Positions 1-7,430 are shown, counted from the first letter of the stretch. The stretch: DNA of 17,524 nt from an uncultured Dorea sp. (GCA_910579015.1 CAJTRO010000063.1:1-17524); one strand, 5' to 3'. Notes: a model not told the origin generated them from the letters alone. Translations and numbers: made by a program.

Positions 1-38
1 GTATCTCTATTTTTCTTTAAAATCGGAAGAAAACGGTA

Positions 39-551
39 TTAGCCGACTGTCCCCTCTGGCGAGTCCATACCATTCAACATTGCTATCTCTTCCAGAATGT
101 CATTTCTTCTACCCTGACACATGACTTTCTCATATCGCTCTGCCAATACTGCTGCCTTTTCCGACGGTAAGAGATCATCAAATGACCTCTGCAGCATATT
201 GGTTTCTATCACATAAACATATGCTTCTCTCTCAGTCAGATTTTCTTTGATAATTGCCGGAATCTCTGTGATTCCCGCAATCTTAGCAGCATTCCAACGA
301 TTATGACCAGAAAGCATTTCGTACCCATCCGCAATTTTCTGTACAATCACAGGAATAAGAACTCCATACTCCTTGATGCTCTCCACCATATCATCAAGGC
401 GTTTACCCTCATACAGACGGAATGGATGATTATGGAATGGTACTATCTTCTCCACAGAAACCATTGCCTGTCCATTGTCTACACGATTTTCCGGACTAAT
501 CAAGTCCACCGCATCATGAAATACTTTTCTTTTTGGTGCATTAGCCTTCAT
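39..551 (-). CDS. ParB-like partition protein, C-terminally truncated
   Basis: This 170-aa product carries the ParB N-terminal nucleotide-binding domain. A region like PFRLYEGKRLDDMVESIKE is followed by GYEMLSGHNRWNAA, the counterpart of the ParB GERRxxA box, and by ETNMLQRSFDDL, the counterpart of ENLQR. It stops soon after RRNDILEEI, so the helix-turn-helix that reads parS and the dimerisation domain are missing; full ParB proteins are usually 250-300 aa or more. The ATG at 551 was chosen over the in-frame TTG at 557 because AGGAG lies 10 nt before it. The start overlaps the end of parA, which suggests translational coupling. The last residues, EGTVG, and the AT-rich DNA after the stop look like a rearrangement breakpoint. 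Family assignment is fairly secure; function is doubtful without the DNA-binding part. Confidence 0.75.
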   Translation of the reverse strand: MKANAPKRKVFHDAVDLISPENRVDNGQAMVSVEKIVPFHNHPFRLYEGKRLDDMVESIKEYGVLIPVIVQKIADGYEMLSGHNRWNAAKIAGITEIPAIIKENLTEREAYVYVIETNMLQRSFDDLLPSEKAAVLAERYEKVMCQGRRNDILEEIAMLNGMDSPEGTVG

Positions 552-1323
552 CTGCAATCAACTCCTTTGCCAAATTCTGATATGCTTTACAAGCCTTCGT
601 TCTCGGTGCATATTCCAACAATGGTTCTCCATAATAAACGGATTCTCCGACTTTTACCGTACTCGGAATCTTACTGTCAAAAATACGCAGTTTCCCATTG
701 AATGCCTCTGCCACTTCATCAGTGATTACCTTGCAAAGATTGGTTCTTTCCTCACACATGGTCAGAAGAATGCCAGACACGTCCAATTTTGAATTGACAC
801 GACTCTTAATCTTCTTAACAGTCAAAAGGAAGTCTTCAAGTCCTACCATTGCCCAGAACTGAGGGTTGGCCGCTATAATGACTTCATCTGCAGCGGCAAG
901 CGCATTGATTGTTAATGTGTTCAATGATGGGCATGTATCAATCAAAATGTAGTCATATGCTCTTCTCAACGGTTCCAGAATACATGCAAGGATCTTCTCT
1001 GCACCCATTTCCAATCTCAGCTTCGCATCCACAGCAGACAGCACTTTTGATGAAGGTATAAAGTCAACTCCGTTTCTGTTAATAATGTACTCAGCCGTAT
1101 TCGGCTGTTCCTCTTTATCCATCTGATTCATCATCAAATCGCCTATACTGATTTCAATAGTTTTCATATCCTCTACCACACATCTGGTAATATTCGCCGA
1201 ACTATCAAAATCCAGCACCAAAACATTCTTTCCTAATTTGTTCAATGAATATGCCAGATTGTAAGTGGAGACGGACTTGCCGACTCCACCCTTCATGGCA
1301 CCCAATACGATAATCTTTGCCAT
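541..1323 (-). CDS. parA: ParA/Soj-family partition ATPase
   Basis: The 260-aa product is a deviant Walker-type ATPase that normally positions or stabilises DNA together with ParB. KGGVGKS at residues 11-17 is the deviant Walker A loop, LDFDSSANIT is the A' motif, and YDYILIDTCPSLN is Walker B. The ATG at 1323 was chosen, not the upstream ATG at 1353, because AGGGAG sits at ribosome-binding distance and the family normally begins directly at MAKIIVLG. Its start lies 2 nt after the stop of the SymE-like gene and its end overlaps parB, so the three genes form one compact minus-strand operon. The setting at the edge of a mobile element suggests element maintenance and not chromosome segregation. 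Confidence 0.9.
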   Translation of the reverse strand: MAKIIVLGAMKGGVGKSVSTYNLAYSLNKLGKNVLVLDFDSSANITRCVVEDMKTIEISIGDLMMNQMDKEEQPNTAEYIINRNGVDFIPSSKVLSAVDAKLRLEMGAEKILACILEPLRRAYDYILIDTCPSLNTLTINALAAADEVIIAANPQFWAMVGLEDFLLTVKKIKSRVNSKLDVSGILLTMCEERTNLCKVITDEVAEAFNGKLRIFDSKIPSTVKVGESVYYGEPLLEYAPRTKACKAYQNLAKELIADEG

Positions 1324-1325
1324 AA

Positions 1326-1589
1326 TCACTTTCTCCCTTTCTTGCCATAACATTTACAATCTTCTGCCACCATCATGCACTGACCACATGGAGCATGGTA
1401 CTCCACCATTTCTGGTTCTCTCTGTGTGATAATAAGTTTTCCGTTCTCACATTCCACCTGAATCAGACCACCAATATCAAATCCAGTTTCTTTCAACCAA
1501 TCTCCCTTAAGGATAATGGATGGGGTTCTTTTATAGTTGTAGCCGCTTGCTTCATATACTTTCATTTTTCTGAATTTCTTAAATGCCAT
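1326..1589 (-). CDS. SymE/AbrB-like small protein with C-terminal cysteine cluster
   Basis: This is an 87-aa basic protein. The segment RTPSIILKGDWLKETGF with IGGLIQVECENGKLIIT matches the swapped-hairpin AbrB-like fold of the SymE toxin family; E. coli SymE is an SOS-induced RNA-affecting toxin. The C-terminus adds four cysteines (C68, C71, C78, C80) in CGQC...DCKC spacing, which could bind zinc and is not part of classical SymE. The ribosome binding site AAGGAGG, 7 nt before the ATG, is excellent. It is the first gene of the parA-parB operon. Whether it acts as a toxin or as a DNA-binding regulator of the operon cannot be told from sequence. I saw no antisense antitoxin RNA with confidence. 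Confidence 0.7.
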   Translation of the reverse strand: MAFKKFRKMKVYEASGYNYKRTPSIILKGDWLKETGFDIGGLIQVECENGKLIITQREPEMVEYHAPCGQCMMVAEDCKCYGKKGRK

Positions 1590-1709
1590 AATATTGCCTC
1601 CTTAGATTTGCCTTGTTTTAGATTAGATTTACAAACCTTGTATCGGATATAGATTCATCCGAGAATTTGTATGTAGCAGCCCAACGGCACCACCTCCCTT
1701 ACATATGTC

Positions 1710-1726
1710 TTGGAAACAAGTTCCAA
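1710..1726. repeat. Short inverted repeat upstream of the symE-parA-parB operon
   Basis: The arms TTGGAA and TTCCAA surround a 5-nt spacer, with an extra GT/AC pair further out. It lies about 120 bp before the SymE-like start. It could be an operator, a centromere-like site or part of an origin of transfer; nothing in the sequence decides between these. Confidence 0.4.
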
Positions 1727-1745
1727 AACTGTCACGGTACTCGTC

Positions 1746-1770
1746 AAATGCCCGTGCAAGCACGGCATTT
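1746..1770. repeat. 11-bp inverted repeat with 2-nt loop near the par operon
   Basis: The arms AAATGCCCGTGC and GCACGGCATTT are complementary apart from one bulged C, and are separated by AA. No T-run follows on either strand, so it is not an intrinsic terminator. The near absence of a loop fits a site for a dimeric protein, such as a ParB centromere or an operator, better than an RNA hairpin. An oriT hairpin is another possibility. Confidence 0.5.
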
Positions 1771-1786
1771 TCCTCGTTACTCGCGC

Positions 1787-1827
1787 AAAAAAAGAACTGC
1801 CAACACTTCATCGTGTTAACAGTTCTT
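1787..1827 (-). terminator. Intrinsic terminator downstream of rlmD
   Basis: On the minus strand a 14-15-bp stem (with two G-T pairs, arms AGAACTGTTAACAC and GTGTTGGCAGTTCT, loop GATGAA) is followed directly by seven T residues. It starts about 24 nt after the rlmD stop and ends that transcript before the mobile-element operon. It lies in low-GC DNA, so it is probably supplied by the element. Confidence 0.85.
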
Positions 1828-1850
1828 CTGTAAGTTCGGTTTATTATGTT

Positions 1851-3362
1851 TTATTTTTCTTCGTTCTTAATTCTATGGTAATCTTCCATATTGATACTTA
1901 AGTCAACGTAAGAATCGGGCTTAGATTTTCGGTTGCTCAAGAGGCACACAGTCTCCACATGCACCGTCCCCGGAAACAGATCAATCCCCCCAACCTTCTC
2001 CACCCGGTACCCCCGTCCCTGCAACATCTCCAGATCCCGCACCAGGCTCGTCGGTTTACACGCAATATACACAATCCTCTCCACCCCAAAATCCGTAATC
2101 TTCTGAAGCGCCTTCGGATTCACCCCGTCCCTTGGCGGATCCAGCACGATCAGATCCGGCACCTCACAGAGTTCATCGATCACCTTCAACACATCCCCCG
2201 CCCAGAACACACAGTTAGACAGCCCGTTTAAGTCCGCATTCTCCCGCGCCGCCTCTACGGCCTCCTCAACGATATCGACGCCAACCACCTTCTTCGCAAC
2301 CGGCGCAAGAATCTGCGCAATCGTCCCGGTCCCGCTGTACAGATCGAAGATCACCTTATCCCTCGTCTCGCCGATATACTCCCTGGCCGTCTCATACAAA
2401 ACCTCCGCTCCCAGCGAATTAGTCTGGAAAAATGAAAACGGTGTAATCTTGAACCGAAGCCCCAGCAATTCTTCATAAAAATAATCCTGCCCATACAGGA
2501 TCTTCGTACCTTCATCCTTCACAACATCCGCCACACTATTATTCCGCGTATGCAGAATCCCTGCAATCCTCCCCGCAAGCTTCAGCGCAAGCAGTCTGTC
2601 CACCCACTCCTGTTCAACAAAACCTTCTCCATCTCTGAATTCTACGCCTGCTTCAACTCCTTCATCAACTCCGCTTCTTCCCGTAGTCACAAGATTGATC
2701 AGAATCTCCCCCGTCTTCACAGCCTTTCTCACAAGAAGATGGCGGAAAAACCCGGTATGACGCATCCGGTGATAGTGGGGAAGTCCCGTCTCTTTCGCAT
2801 ATTCCAGAGTGCATGTAAGAATCTGCCTGTAATCCTCGTCCACAATCTGACAGTGTTCCACATTCACAATATCATAAAAACTCCCGCGCTTATGCATTCC
2901 CAGCGCCAGCGCCCCATCCTTGCATTCATCTCCAAAAGAAAACTCCATCTTATTGCGGTATCCGTCCTTCACTGGGCTTGGCTTAATTCCATCCCAGATA
3001 TATTCCCCATCCACCGCTTCATCCATCATGGCCTTGATCTGAACGTTCTTCATCCGTACCTGCTCTTCATAGGGAAGATTCTGATAGGTACATCCCCCGC
3101 ACTGGCCAAAATGCGGACATGGCGAAGCTATTTCCGACGGCGCAGCCTCAAGAACCTCAAGTATATGTCCCTCCGCCCTGCCTTTTCGGATCTTACTGAC
3201 AGAAAACCGTATCCTCTGCCCCGCAATTCCGTTCTTTACAATCACATATCTATCCTCATCCGACAGAAATACCTTCCCCTTATTAGGGAAGTCTACCGCC
3301 TCGATCACTCCCTCATATACTTCTCCCTTTTTCATCCTATCAATTTCCTTTCCGCTTTCCAT
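1851..3362 (-). CDS. rlmD: 23S rRNA (uracil-5-)-methyltransferase, RlmD/RumA type
   Basis: This SAM-dependent enzyme makes m5U in 23S rRNA. An N-terminal TRAM domain (about residues 10-70) is followed by the iron-sulfur motif CPHFGQCGGC (C82, C88, C91). FQTNS, FDLYSGTGTIAQ (SAM binding), VLDPPRDG and YIACKPTS (catalytic C435) lie in the C-terminal half. The product is 503 aa. An alternative ATG at 3335 (MKKGEVYEG) has an AAAGGA site 10 nt upstream and may be the true start. The conserved end PGTVHVETVCLLS is followed by a lysine-rich 27-residue tail coded by much lower-GC DNA than the rest of the gene. I infer that the tail was supplied by an ICE integrated at the 3' end of rlmD, a known ICE target (rumA) in streptococci. 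The enzyme should remain functional. Confidence 0.93.
   Translation of the reverse strand: MESGKEIDRMKKGEVYEGVIEAVDFPNKGKVFLSDEDRYVIVKNGIAGQRIRFSVSKIRKGRAEGHILEVLEAAPSEIASPCPHFGQCGGCTYQNLPYEEQVRMKNVQIKAMMDEAVDGEYIWDGIKPSPVKDGYRNKMEFSFGDECKDGALALGMHKRGSFYDIVNVEHCQIVDEDYRQILTCTLEYAKETGLPHYHRMRHTGFFRHLLVRKAVKTGEILINLVTTGRSGVDEGVEAGVEFRDGEGFVEQEWVDRLLALKLAGRIAGILHTRNNSVADVVKDEGTKILYGQDYFYEELLGLRFKITPFSFFQTNSLGAEVLYETAREYIGETRDKVIFDLYSGTGTIAQILAPVAKKVVGVDIVEEAVEAARENADLNGLSNCVFWAGDVLKVIDELCEVPDLIVLDPPRDGVNPKALQKITDFGVERIVYIACKPTSLVRDLEMLQGRGYRVEKVGGIDLFPGTVHVETVCLLSNRKSKPDSYVDLSINMEDYHRIKNEEK
1930..1965. other. Putative ICE attachment junction in the rlmD 3' end
   Basis: Base composition changes here. 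To the right rlmD is GC-rich; to the left the tail codons, terminator and par operon are AT-rich. The segment encoding HVETV is the most conserved stretch of the gene end, and a short core there is the known target of rumA-specific ICEs. The exact core cannot be fixed because the other end of the element is outside the window. Confidence 0.4.
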
Positions 3363-3383
3363 TTCTCTCTTCCGCTGCTTCTG

Positions 3384-3574
3384 TTACCTTACTTTCCAGA
3401 TTGTTCCGTCCTGCTCCAATTCAATCCGTTCTATACTTTCACATACTGGTTAAACTGGGAATACCCATAATCGCTGATCTTAAAATCCTCATATTTCTCA
3501 TAGACTTTATTTCCGAGCGTACTGAGCTCAATCCCGTTCTTTCCGGCCTTCTTCACCAGACAGCACACTATCTG
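3384..3574 (-). pseudogene. Frameshifted second LOTUS (OST-HTH) domain of the NYN protein
   Basis: Directly after the stop of the NYN gene, another minus-strand frame reads QIVCCLVKKAGKNGIELS and then LGNKVYEKYEDF...DYGYSQFNQYV, ending at a stop. Changing frame again near 3438-3441 gives ESIERIELEQDGTIWKVR with a stop at 3384-3386. Together these make a second LOTUS-like winged-helix domain parallel to the one in the NYN protein (GSRLVSLYPDF...SYGYNMLSKFLE). Two shifts, each equal to one missing base, are needed to join it to the upstream gene, so it looks like a decayed domain. Two sequencing errors are the alternative. Confidence 0.7.
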
Positions 3575-4302
3575 TCAATGCCCTCTTTCATTCCCCAGTC
3601 TTCCTTCAACGCTACGGACACAAGACTTCCGTTCTTCACCAGCTGTACCCTTGTAAATTCCTCCAGAAACTTTGACAGCATATTATAACCGTAACTTCTG
3701 ACGTCAAAGTCCGGATACAAGCTGACCAGACGGCTTCCGACCTCTCCAAGTCCGGTTGCCCGGTTATTATCCTGATTCTCGATCACCATCTTGATGATCG
3801 CATCCTCAATCTTCTCTTTACTCAGCTTATCATGAGCCACTTCTGTCTTCGGCTTGCCCGGCTCCTGTTCGCTCAAGAGATTCTCAAGGATCGTGAACTT
3901 ATCACATGCCTTACGAAACGGCTCCGGCGTCTTATTCTCACCCATACCGATGACCATCTTCGCACTCTCCCTGATACGTGTCACCAGACGCGTGAAATCA
4001 CTGTCGCTGGACACGATGCAGAAACCGTCCACATCATTGGTATACAAGATATCCATGGCGTCAATGATCATCGCCGAATCCGTCGCATTCTTCCCCTGTG
4101 TATAGCTGAACTGCTGGACCGGCATGATAGAATTGGTCAGAAGCTCATCCTTCCAGCTTGAATTATGGGTACTTGTCCAGTCCCCGTATATCCTCTTATA
4201 AGTGATCACCCCGTACTTCGACAGCTCCGTAAGTATGGGCTTAATATATTTTGCAGACACGTTGTCCGCATCAATCAACAATGCATAACACTGCTCTTCC
4301 AT
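3568..4302 (-). CDS. NYN-domain (LabA-like) putative ribonuclease with LOTUS domain
   Basis: This 244-aa product has an N-terminal NYN (PIN-like) domain, with acidic residues in LLIDADNVS (D11, D13), GKNATDSAMIIDAMD and VSSDSDFTRL that normally bind the metal ion. A LOTUS/OST-HTH domain follows at about residues 160-235 and is thought to bind RNA or G-quadruplexes. NYN-LOTUS proteins are predicted RNA-processing or RNA-decay enzymes; no substrate is known for this type. AGGAGG 7 nt before the ATG makes the start secure. The protein ends at a TAG just as a second LOTUS domain would begin, and that domain remains in the DNA out of frame (3384-3574). The shortened protein keeps nuclease residues and one LOTUS domain and may still work. 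rlmD follows on the same strand. Confidence 0.85.
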   Translation of the reverse strand: MEEQCYALLIDADNVSAKYIKPILTELSKYGVITYKRIYGDWTSTHNSSWKDELLTNSIMPVQQFSYTQGKNATDSAMIIDAMDILYTNDVDGFCIVSSDSDFTRLVTRIRESAKMVIGMGENKTPEPFRKACDKFTILENLLSEQEPGKPKTEVAHDKLSKEKIEDAIIKMVIENQDNNRATGLGEVGSRLVSLYPDFDVRSYGYNMLSKFLEEFTRVQLVKNGSLVSVALKEDWGMKEGIDR

Positions 4303-4603
4303 CGTTCTCCTCCTCTTTATCTTACATTCTCAAAATCTTCTAACTCTCTTCCCCAAACAAACCTTTAATATTCTGCACAGGAAACAGCCGTTAAACATCT
4401 GTGTCCTCTCACGAAAAAAACAGGCCGGACACCTCTCTTAACACTTCCTTTCCTCCTGCAAAACCCTCACGGATCTTCCTCAGGAATCCATTCCGGAAAT
4501 GTTTTACCGGCACAGCGGACATGATCTTCCTGACAGATCGTATCCACCGTGCCGGATAGGCCCCTAACCTGCTTCCTCTACTGCATATTCAACGACACAT
4601 CCC
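4303..4603. other. Intergenic region with inverted repeats, no assured gene
   Basis: This 300-bp stretch holds two inverted repeats: CCGGCAC at 4507-4513 with GTGCCGG at 4549-4555, and GTGTCC at 4401-4406 with GGACAC at 4427-4432. Neither is followed by a T-run on either strand, so they are not clear terminators. A minus-strand ORF of 37 codons (4409-4522) is listed separately. I see no RNA family that I can name. Confidence 0.5.
4409..4522 (-). CDS. Candidate 37-aa basic small protein (doubtful)
   Basis: An ATG at 4522 is preceded by CAGGA about 6 nt upstream and opens a 37-codon frame starting MSAVPVKHFRNGFLRKIR and ending in SGLFFS. The product is basic with a hydrophobic end. It may be a small protein, a remnant of an older gene, or chance. 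It matches no family that I recognise. It lies between the small membrane protein gene and the NYN gene on the same strand. Confidence 0.2.
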   Translation of the reverse strand: MSAVPVKHFRNGFLRKIREGFAGGKEVLREVSGLFFS

Positions 4604-4846
4604 TTATACCTGATCATCTTCATTGAAGAAATCATCGTCAAAATCGTCCTCAAAATCTTCTTCGAAGTCTTCCAGGTAATCTGGTGTAAAGAAACAATAT
4701 ACCGCGTAAGCAATCGCCGCAACCGCCGCAACCGCACCGATAACAGCCAGCCCCCAGAGAACAGTCTTGCAATTCTTGTCTTCTTCCTTCTTATTCATCA
4801 ACTCGCTCAGTTTCGTTGCTGCAATAATCTCCTCTACCTTATTCAT
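4604..4846 (-). CDS. Small single-pass membrane protein with acidic C-terminal tail
   Basis: The 80-aa product has a charged N-terminal helix (residues 1-26), one hydrophobic segment (VLWGLAVIGAVAAVAAIAYAV, about 29-50) and a C-terminal tail almost wholly of Asp, Glu and Phe (EDFEEDFEDDFDDDFF). I believe similar proteins are common in Lachnospiraceae but know no function. The positive N-terminal residues before the helix are mostly followed by the acidic tail, so topology is uncertain. AGGA elements lie just before the ATG, and a strong extended -10 promoter sits about 95 bp upstream, so it is probably transcribed alone. The tail could bind cations or basic proteins at the membrane; this is a guess. 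Confidence 0.7.
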   Translation of the reverse strand: MNKVEEIIAATKLSELMNKKEEDKNCKTVLWGLAVIGAVAAVAAIAYAVYCFFTPDYLEDFEEDFEDDFDDDFFNEDDQV

Positions 4847-4939
4847 GCTTCCTACATCCTTTCCTCTGCTTTTTCAGTCCACACCAGAAATCCGCTGACT
4901 CATCTTCGGTATGTGCTGACAAGTTCAAATATTGATTTT

Positions 4940-4948
4940 ATTATAACA
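4940..4948 (-). promoter_or_regulatory. Extended -10 promoter for the small membrane protein gene
   Basis: The minus strand reads TGTTATAAT, a perfect extended -10 element (TGn before TATAAT), in an AT-rich stretch between the end of pcrA and the ATG at 4846. No good -35 is seen at 16-18 bp, which is normal for extended -10 promoters. Confidence 0.5.
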
Positions 4949-5074
4949 CTAACATTTTAAGATTACTACATCTTTATGAAAAATTCTCAAAATTCTCGAA
5001 ATATTTCACAGACCGCTTCCCGCTTACAAGCCGAATCCCGCCCAATCTGCACCGTAATACCATCGGCCAGATCG

Positions 5075-7309
5075 TCAGATCTTCCTAAGCTTCGCAAATG
5101 CGGCAAACATCTTCTTCGTCCCCGGTCCGTCAAAATCCACCGTGACCTCATAATCCCGGCCGCCTTCCACAATAGCAGTCACCGTTCCCTCTCCAAACTT
5201 CATATGGCTTACACGGTCGCCGATCCCGTATGCCAGCTTCCCGCCTGCCGGTGTGCCAAACTGCTTCACAGGCTTCTGCGCCGCATAGACCTTCGTCTGG
5301 AACGCCTGCTTCGCCTGCATATACGCATTCTTCTTGGGAATCTCTTCTTCCTTCTCCCTCTCAAATGCATTCCCCGTAGACACCAGCTCCACCGGGATCT
5401 CCTTTAAGAACCGCGACATCCGGTTAAACTGCGTCTCACCGCGGACCATCCGGCGCCTTGCGCAGGTAAGCGTAAGCTCTTTCATCGCCCTTGTGATCCC
5501 CACATAGCAGAGCCTCCGCTCCTCCTCAAGATCCTCCATATCTTCGGAAACGATCGTCATATAGCTCGGGAAGATCCCATCCTCCATACCAGCCAGATAT
5601 ACATGAGAAAATTCAAGCCCTTTCGCACTGTGAAGCGTCATCAGCACCACATGATCACTGCCCGATTCCAGATTATCTATGTCCGCCACAAGCGCGACCT
5701 CCTCCAGGAACCCGCTCAGTGTTGCCGGCTCATTCATCTCCTCGCAGGTCTCCTCATATGCCGCGATCTTGCTCATCAATTCGTCAATGTTCTCAATCCT
5801 TGCCTCTGCCTCTTCGTCTCCCTCAGCCTTAAGGCTCTCAAGATACCCCGTCTCATCCAGGATCTCCTGCATCAGCTCTGATACCTTCATCTCCCGGGCG
5901 TCCGCCTTGAAATGCTCGATCAGAGCCACGAAGGACTCAAGCTTCGACGCCCCCCTTCCAATGCCGGGGATCAGATCCACAGCCCTTAACGCCTCATAGA
6001 ACCCAATGTCCTTCCCAGACGCATATTCCTGGACGCGGTTGATGCTGGTCAGACCGATCCCCCGCTTCGGCACATTGACGATCCGGCGTACCGCAAGGTC
6101 GTCCCTGCCGTTATCCACCGTCTTCAAATAGCATAAGGCATCCTTAATCTCACGTCTTGCATAGAAATTGATGCCTCCAATGATCCGGTAGGGCACATTC
6201 GCCGTCACAAACTTCTCCTCGAACAACCGGGACTGTGCATTGGTCCGATACAGGATCGCAAAATTTTCATATGTACCCTCCTGGCGGTCCACACGGGCCT
6301 TGATATCATCCACAATATATTCCGCTTCGTCATAAGCCGAATCAAACTGGCGCAGAGAGAGCTTCTCTCCCTCGCCGTTCGCCGTCCACAGCGTCTTGTC
6401 CTTCCTGCCGTGATTATTTCTGATCACCGCATTCGCCGTATTCAGGATATTACCGGTAGACCGGTAATTCTGTTCCAGCTTGATGACTTTAGCATCCTCA
6501 AAGAACTCCTCGAAATTCAGGATATTCTTAATATTCGCTCCCCTGAACTTATAGATCGACTGGTCATCATCTCCAACCACACAGAGATTCCGGTACTTAG
6601 AGGATAACAGACGAACCAGCTCAAACTGCACCGTATTCGTATCCTGATACTCGTCCACCATGATATAACGGAAACGCTCCTGATAATGGTCCAGCACATC
6701 TGCCTGCGTCTGGAACAGCTGTACCGCTTTCACAAGCAGATCGTCAAAATCCAGCGCATTATTCGCTCTCAGCTGCTTCTCGTATTCCTCGTACACCTCC
6801 GCAATCTTCCGTTTGGAAAAATCCCCTTCCGCACGCCTGTAAAACTCCTGCGGCGTCACCATTTCCTCTTTTGCATGGGAGATCGCTCCAAGAAGAGTGC
6901 GCTCCTTATACACTTTCGTGTCGATCTTCAACAATTTGCAGACATCCTTCATAAGCGTCTTCTGATCGTCACTGTCGTAGATAGTAAAGTTCGAATCATA
7001 CCCCAAAAGCGGAATATGCCTGCGCAGAATCCTCGCACAGCTTGAGTGGAAGGTGCTTACCCAGATACTCTCCGAGCCGAAGCCCACCAGCTTGTCCACA
7101 CGCTCCCTCATCTCCGACGCCGCCTTATTGGTAAATGTGATTGCAAGGATGTTCCACGGATTCACCCCCAGTTCATCGATCAGATAGGCGATCCGGTGCG
7201 TCAGTACCCTCGTCTTGCCGGAACCTGCCCCTGCAAGTACCAAAAGCGGTCCTTCTGTATGAAGCACCGCCTCCTTCTGTTGTTCATTCAATGTATCGTA
7301 TATGCTCAA
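5075..7309 (-). CDS. pcrA: ATP-dependent DNA helicase PcrA (UvrD family)
   Basis: This superfamily 1A 3'-5' helicase of 744 aa acts in nucleotide excision repair and in clearing RecA filaments and stalled forks. All helicase motifs are visible: LAGAGSGKT (Walker A, residues about 25-33), VDEYQDTN (motif II), VVGDDDQSIYKFRGA (III), EQNYRST (IV), TLHSAKGLEFSHVYLAGMEDG (V) and RRLCYVGITRA (VI). The C-terminal part after a poorly conserved linker, GDRVSHMKFGEGTVTAI, is the Tudor-like domain that contacts RNA polymerase. The start is a TTG; AAAGGA lies 11 nt upstream and the N-terminus MSIYDTLNEQQKEAV is normal for the family. It has its own promoter in the ribH-pcrA gap. Confidence 0.96.
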   Translation of the reverse strand: MSIYDTLNEQQKEAVLHTEGPLLVLAGAGSGKTRVLTHRIAYLIDELGVNPWNILAITFTNKAASEMRERVDKLVGFGSESIWVSTFHSSCARILRRHIPLLGYDSNFTIYDSDDQKTLMKDVCKLLKIDTKVYKERTLLGAISHAKEEMVTPQEFYRRAEGDFSKRKIAEVYEEYEKQLRANNALDFDDLLVKAVQLFQTQADVLDHYQERFRYIMVDEYQDTNTVQFELVRLLSSKYRNLCVVGDDDQSIYKFRGANIKNILNFEEFFEDAKVIKLEQNYRSTGNILNTANAVIRNNHGRKDKTLWTANGEGEKLSLRQFDSAYDEAEYIVDDIKARVDRQEGTYENFAILYRTNAQSRLFEEKFVTANVPYRIIGGINFYARREIKDALCYLKTVDNGRDDLAVRRIVNVPKRGIGLTSINRVQEYASGKDIGFYEALRAVDLIPGIGRGASKLESFVALIEHFKADAREMKVSELMQEILDETGYLESLKAEGDEEAEARIENIDELMSKIAAYEETCEEMNEPATLSGFLEEVALVADIDNLESGSDHVVLMTLHSAKGLEFSHVYLAGMEDGIFPSYMTIVSEDMEDLEEERRLCYVGITRAMKELTLTCARRRMVRGETQFNRMSRFLKEIPVELVSTGNAFEREKEEEIPKKNAYMQAKQAFQTKVYAAQKPVKQFGTPAGGKLAYGIGDRVSHMKFGEGTVTAIVEGGRDYEVTVDFDGPGTKKMFAAFAKLRKI

Positions 7310-7354
7310 TCCCTTTTGCTTCCTTTCTCTTCTCCGTCTGTCGTATTTATCACT

Positions 7355-7383
7355 ATTATAGGGATTTTAGAAGAGAAATGCAA
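7355..7383 (-). promoter_or_regulatory. Promoter of pcrA
   Basis: On the minus strand TTGCAT (7378-7383) and TATAAT (7355-7360) are 17 bp apart, about 45 bp before the pcrA start and just after the ribH stop. This would make pcrA independent of riboflavin control, although I see no clear terminator between ribH and pcrA. Confidence 0.6.
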
Positions 7384-7430
7384 GCCCGCCGGACCAGATT
7401 TCTTTTCAGTATCTAGCAGGCGCCGCCACT

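Noticed and set aside
1629..1811. 60-codon minus-strand frame upstream of the SymE-like gene
   Set aside because: Its ATG lies in the loop of the strong rlmD terminator, it has no ribosome binding site, and it covers inverted repeats that better explain the sequence.
4401..4432. GTGTCC/GGACAC inverted repeat with T-run as terminator
   Set aside because: The seven T residues are in the loop and not after the stem, so it would not act as an intrinsic terminator.
4987..5172. 61-codon minus-strand frame overlapping the pcrA end
   Set aside because: It overlaps the pcrA C-terminus in another frame and has no ribosome binding site; the part after pcrA shows no family match.
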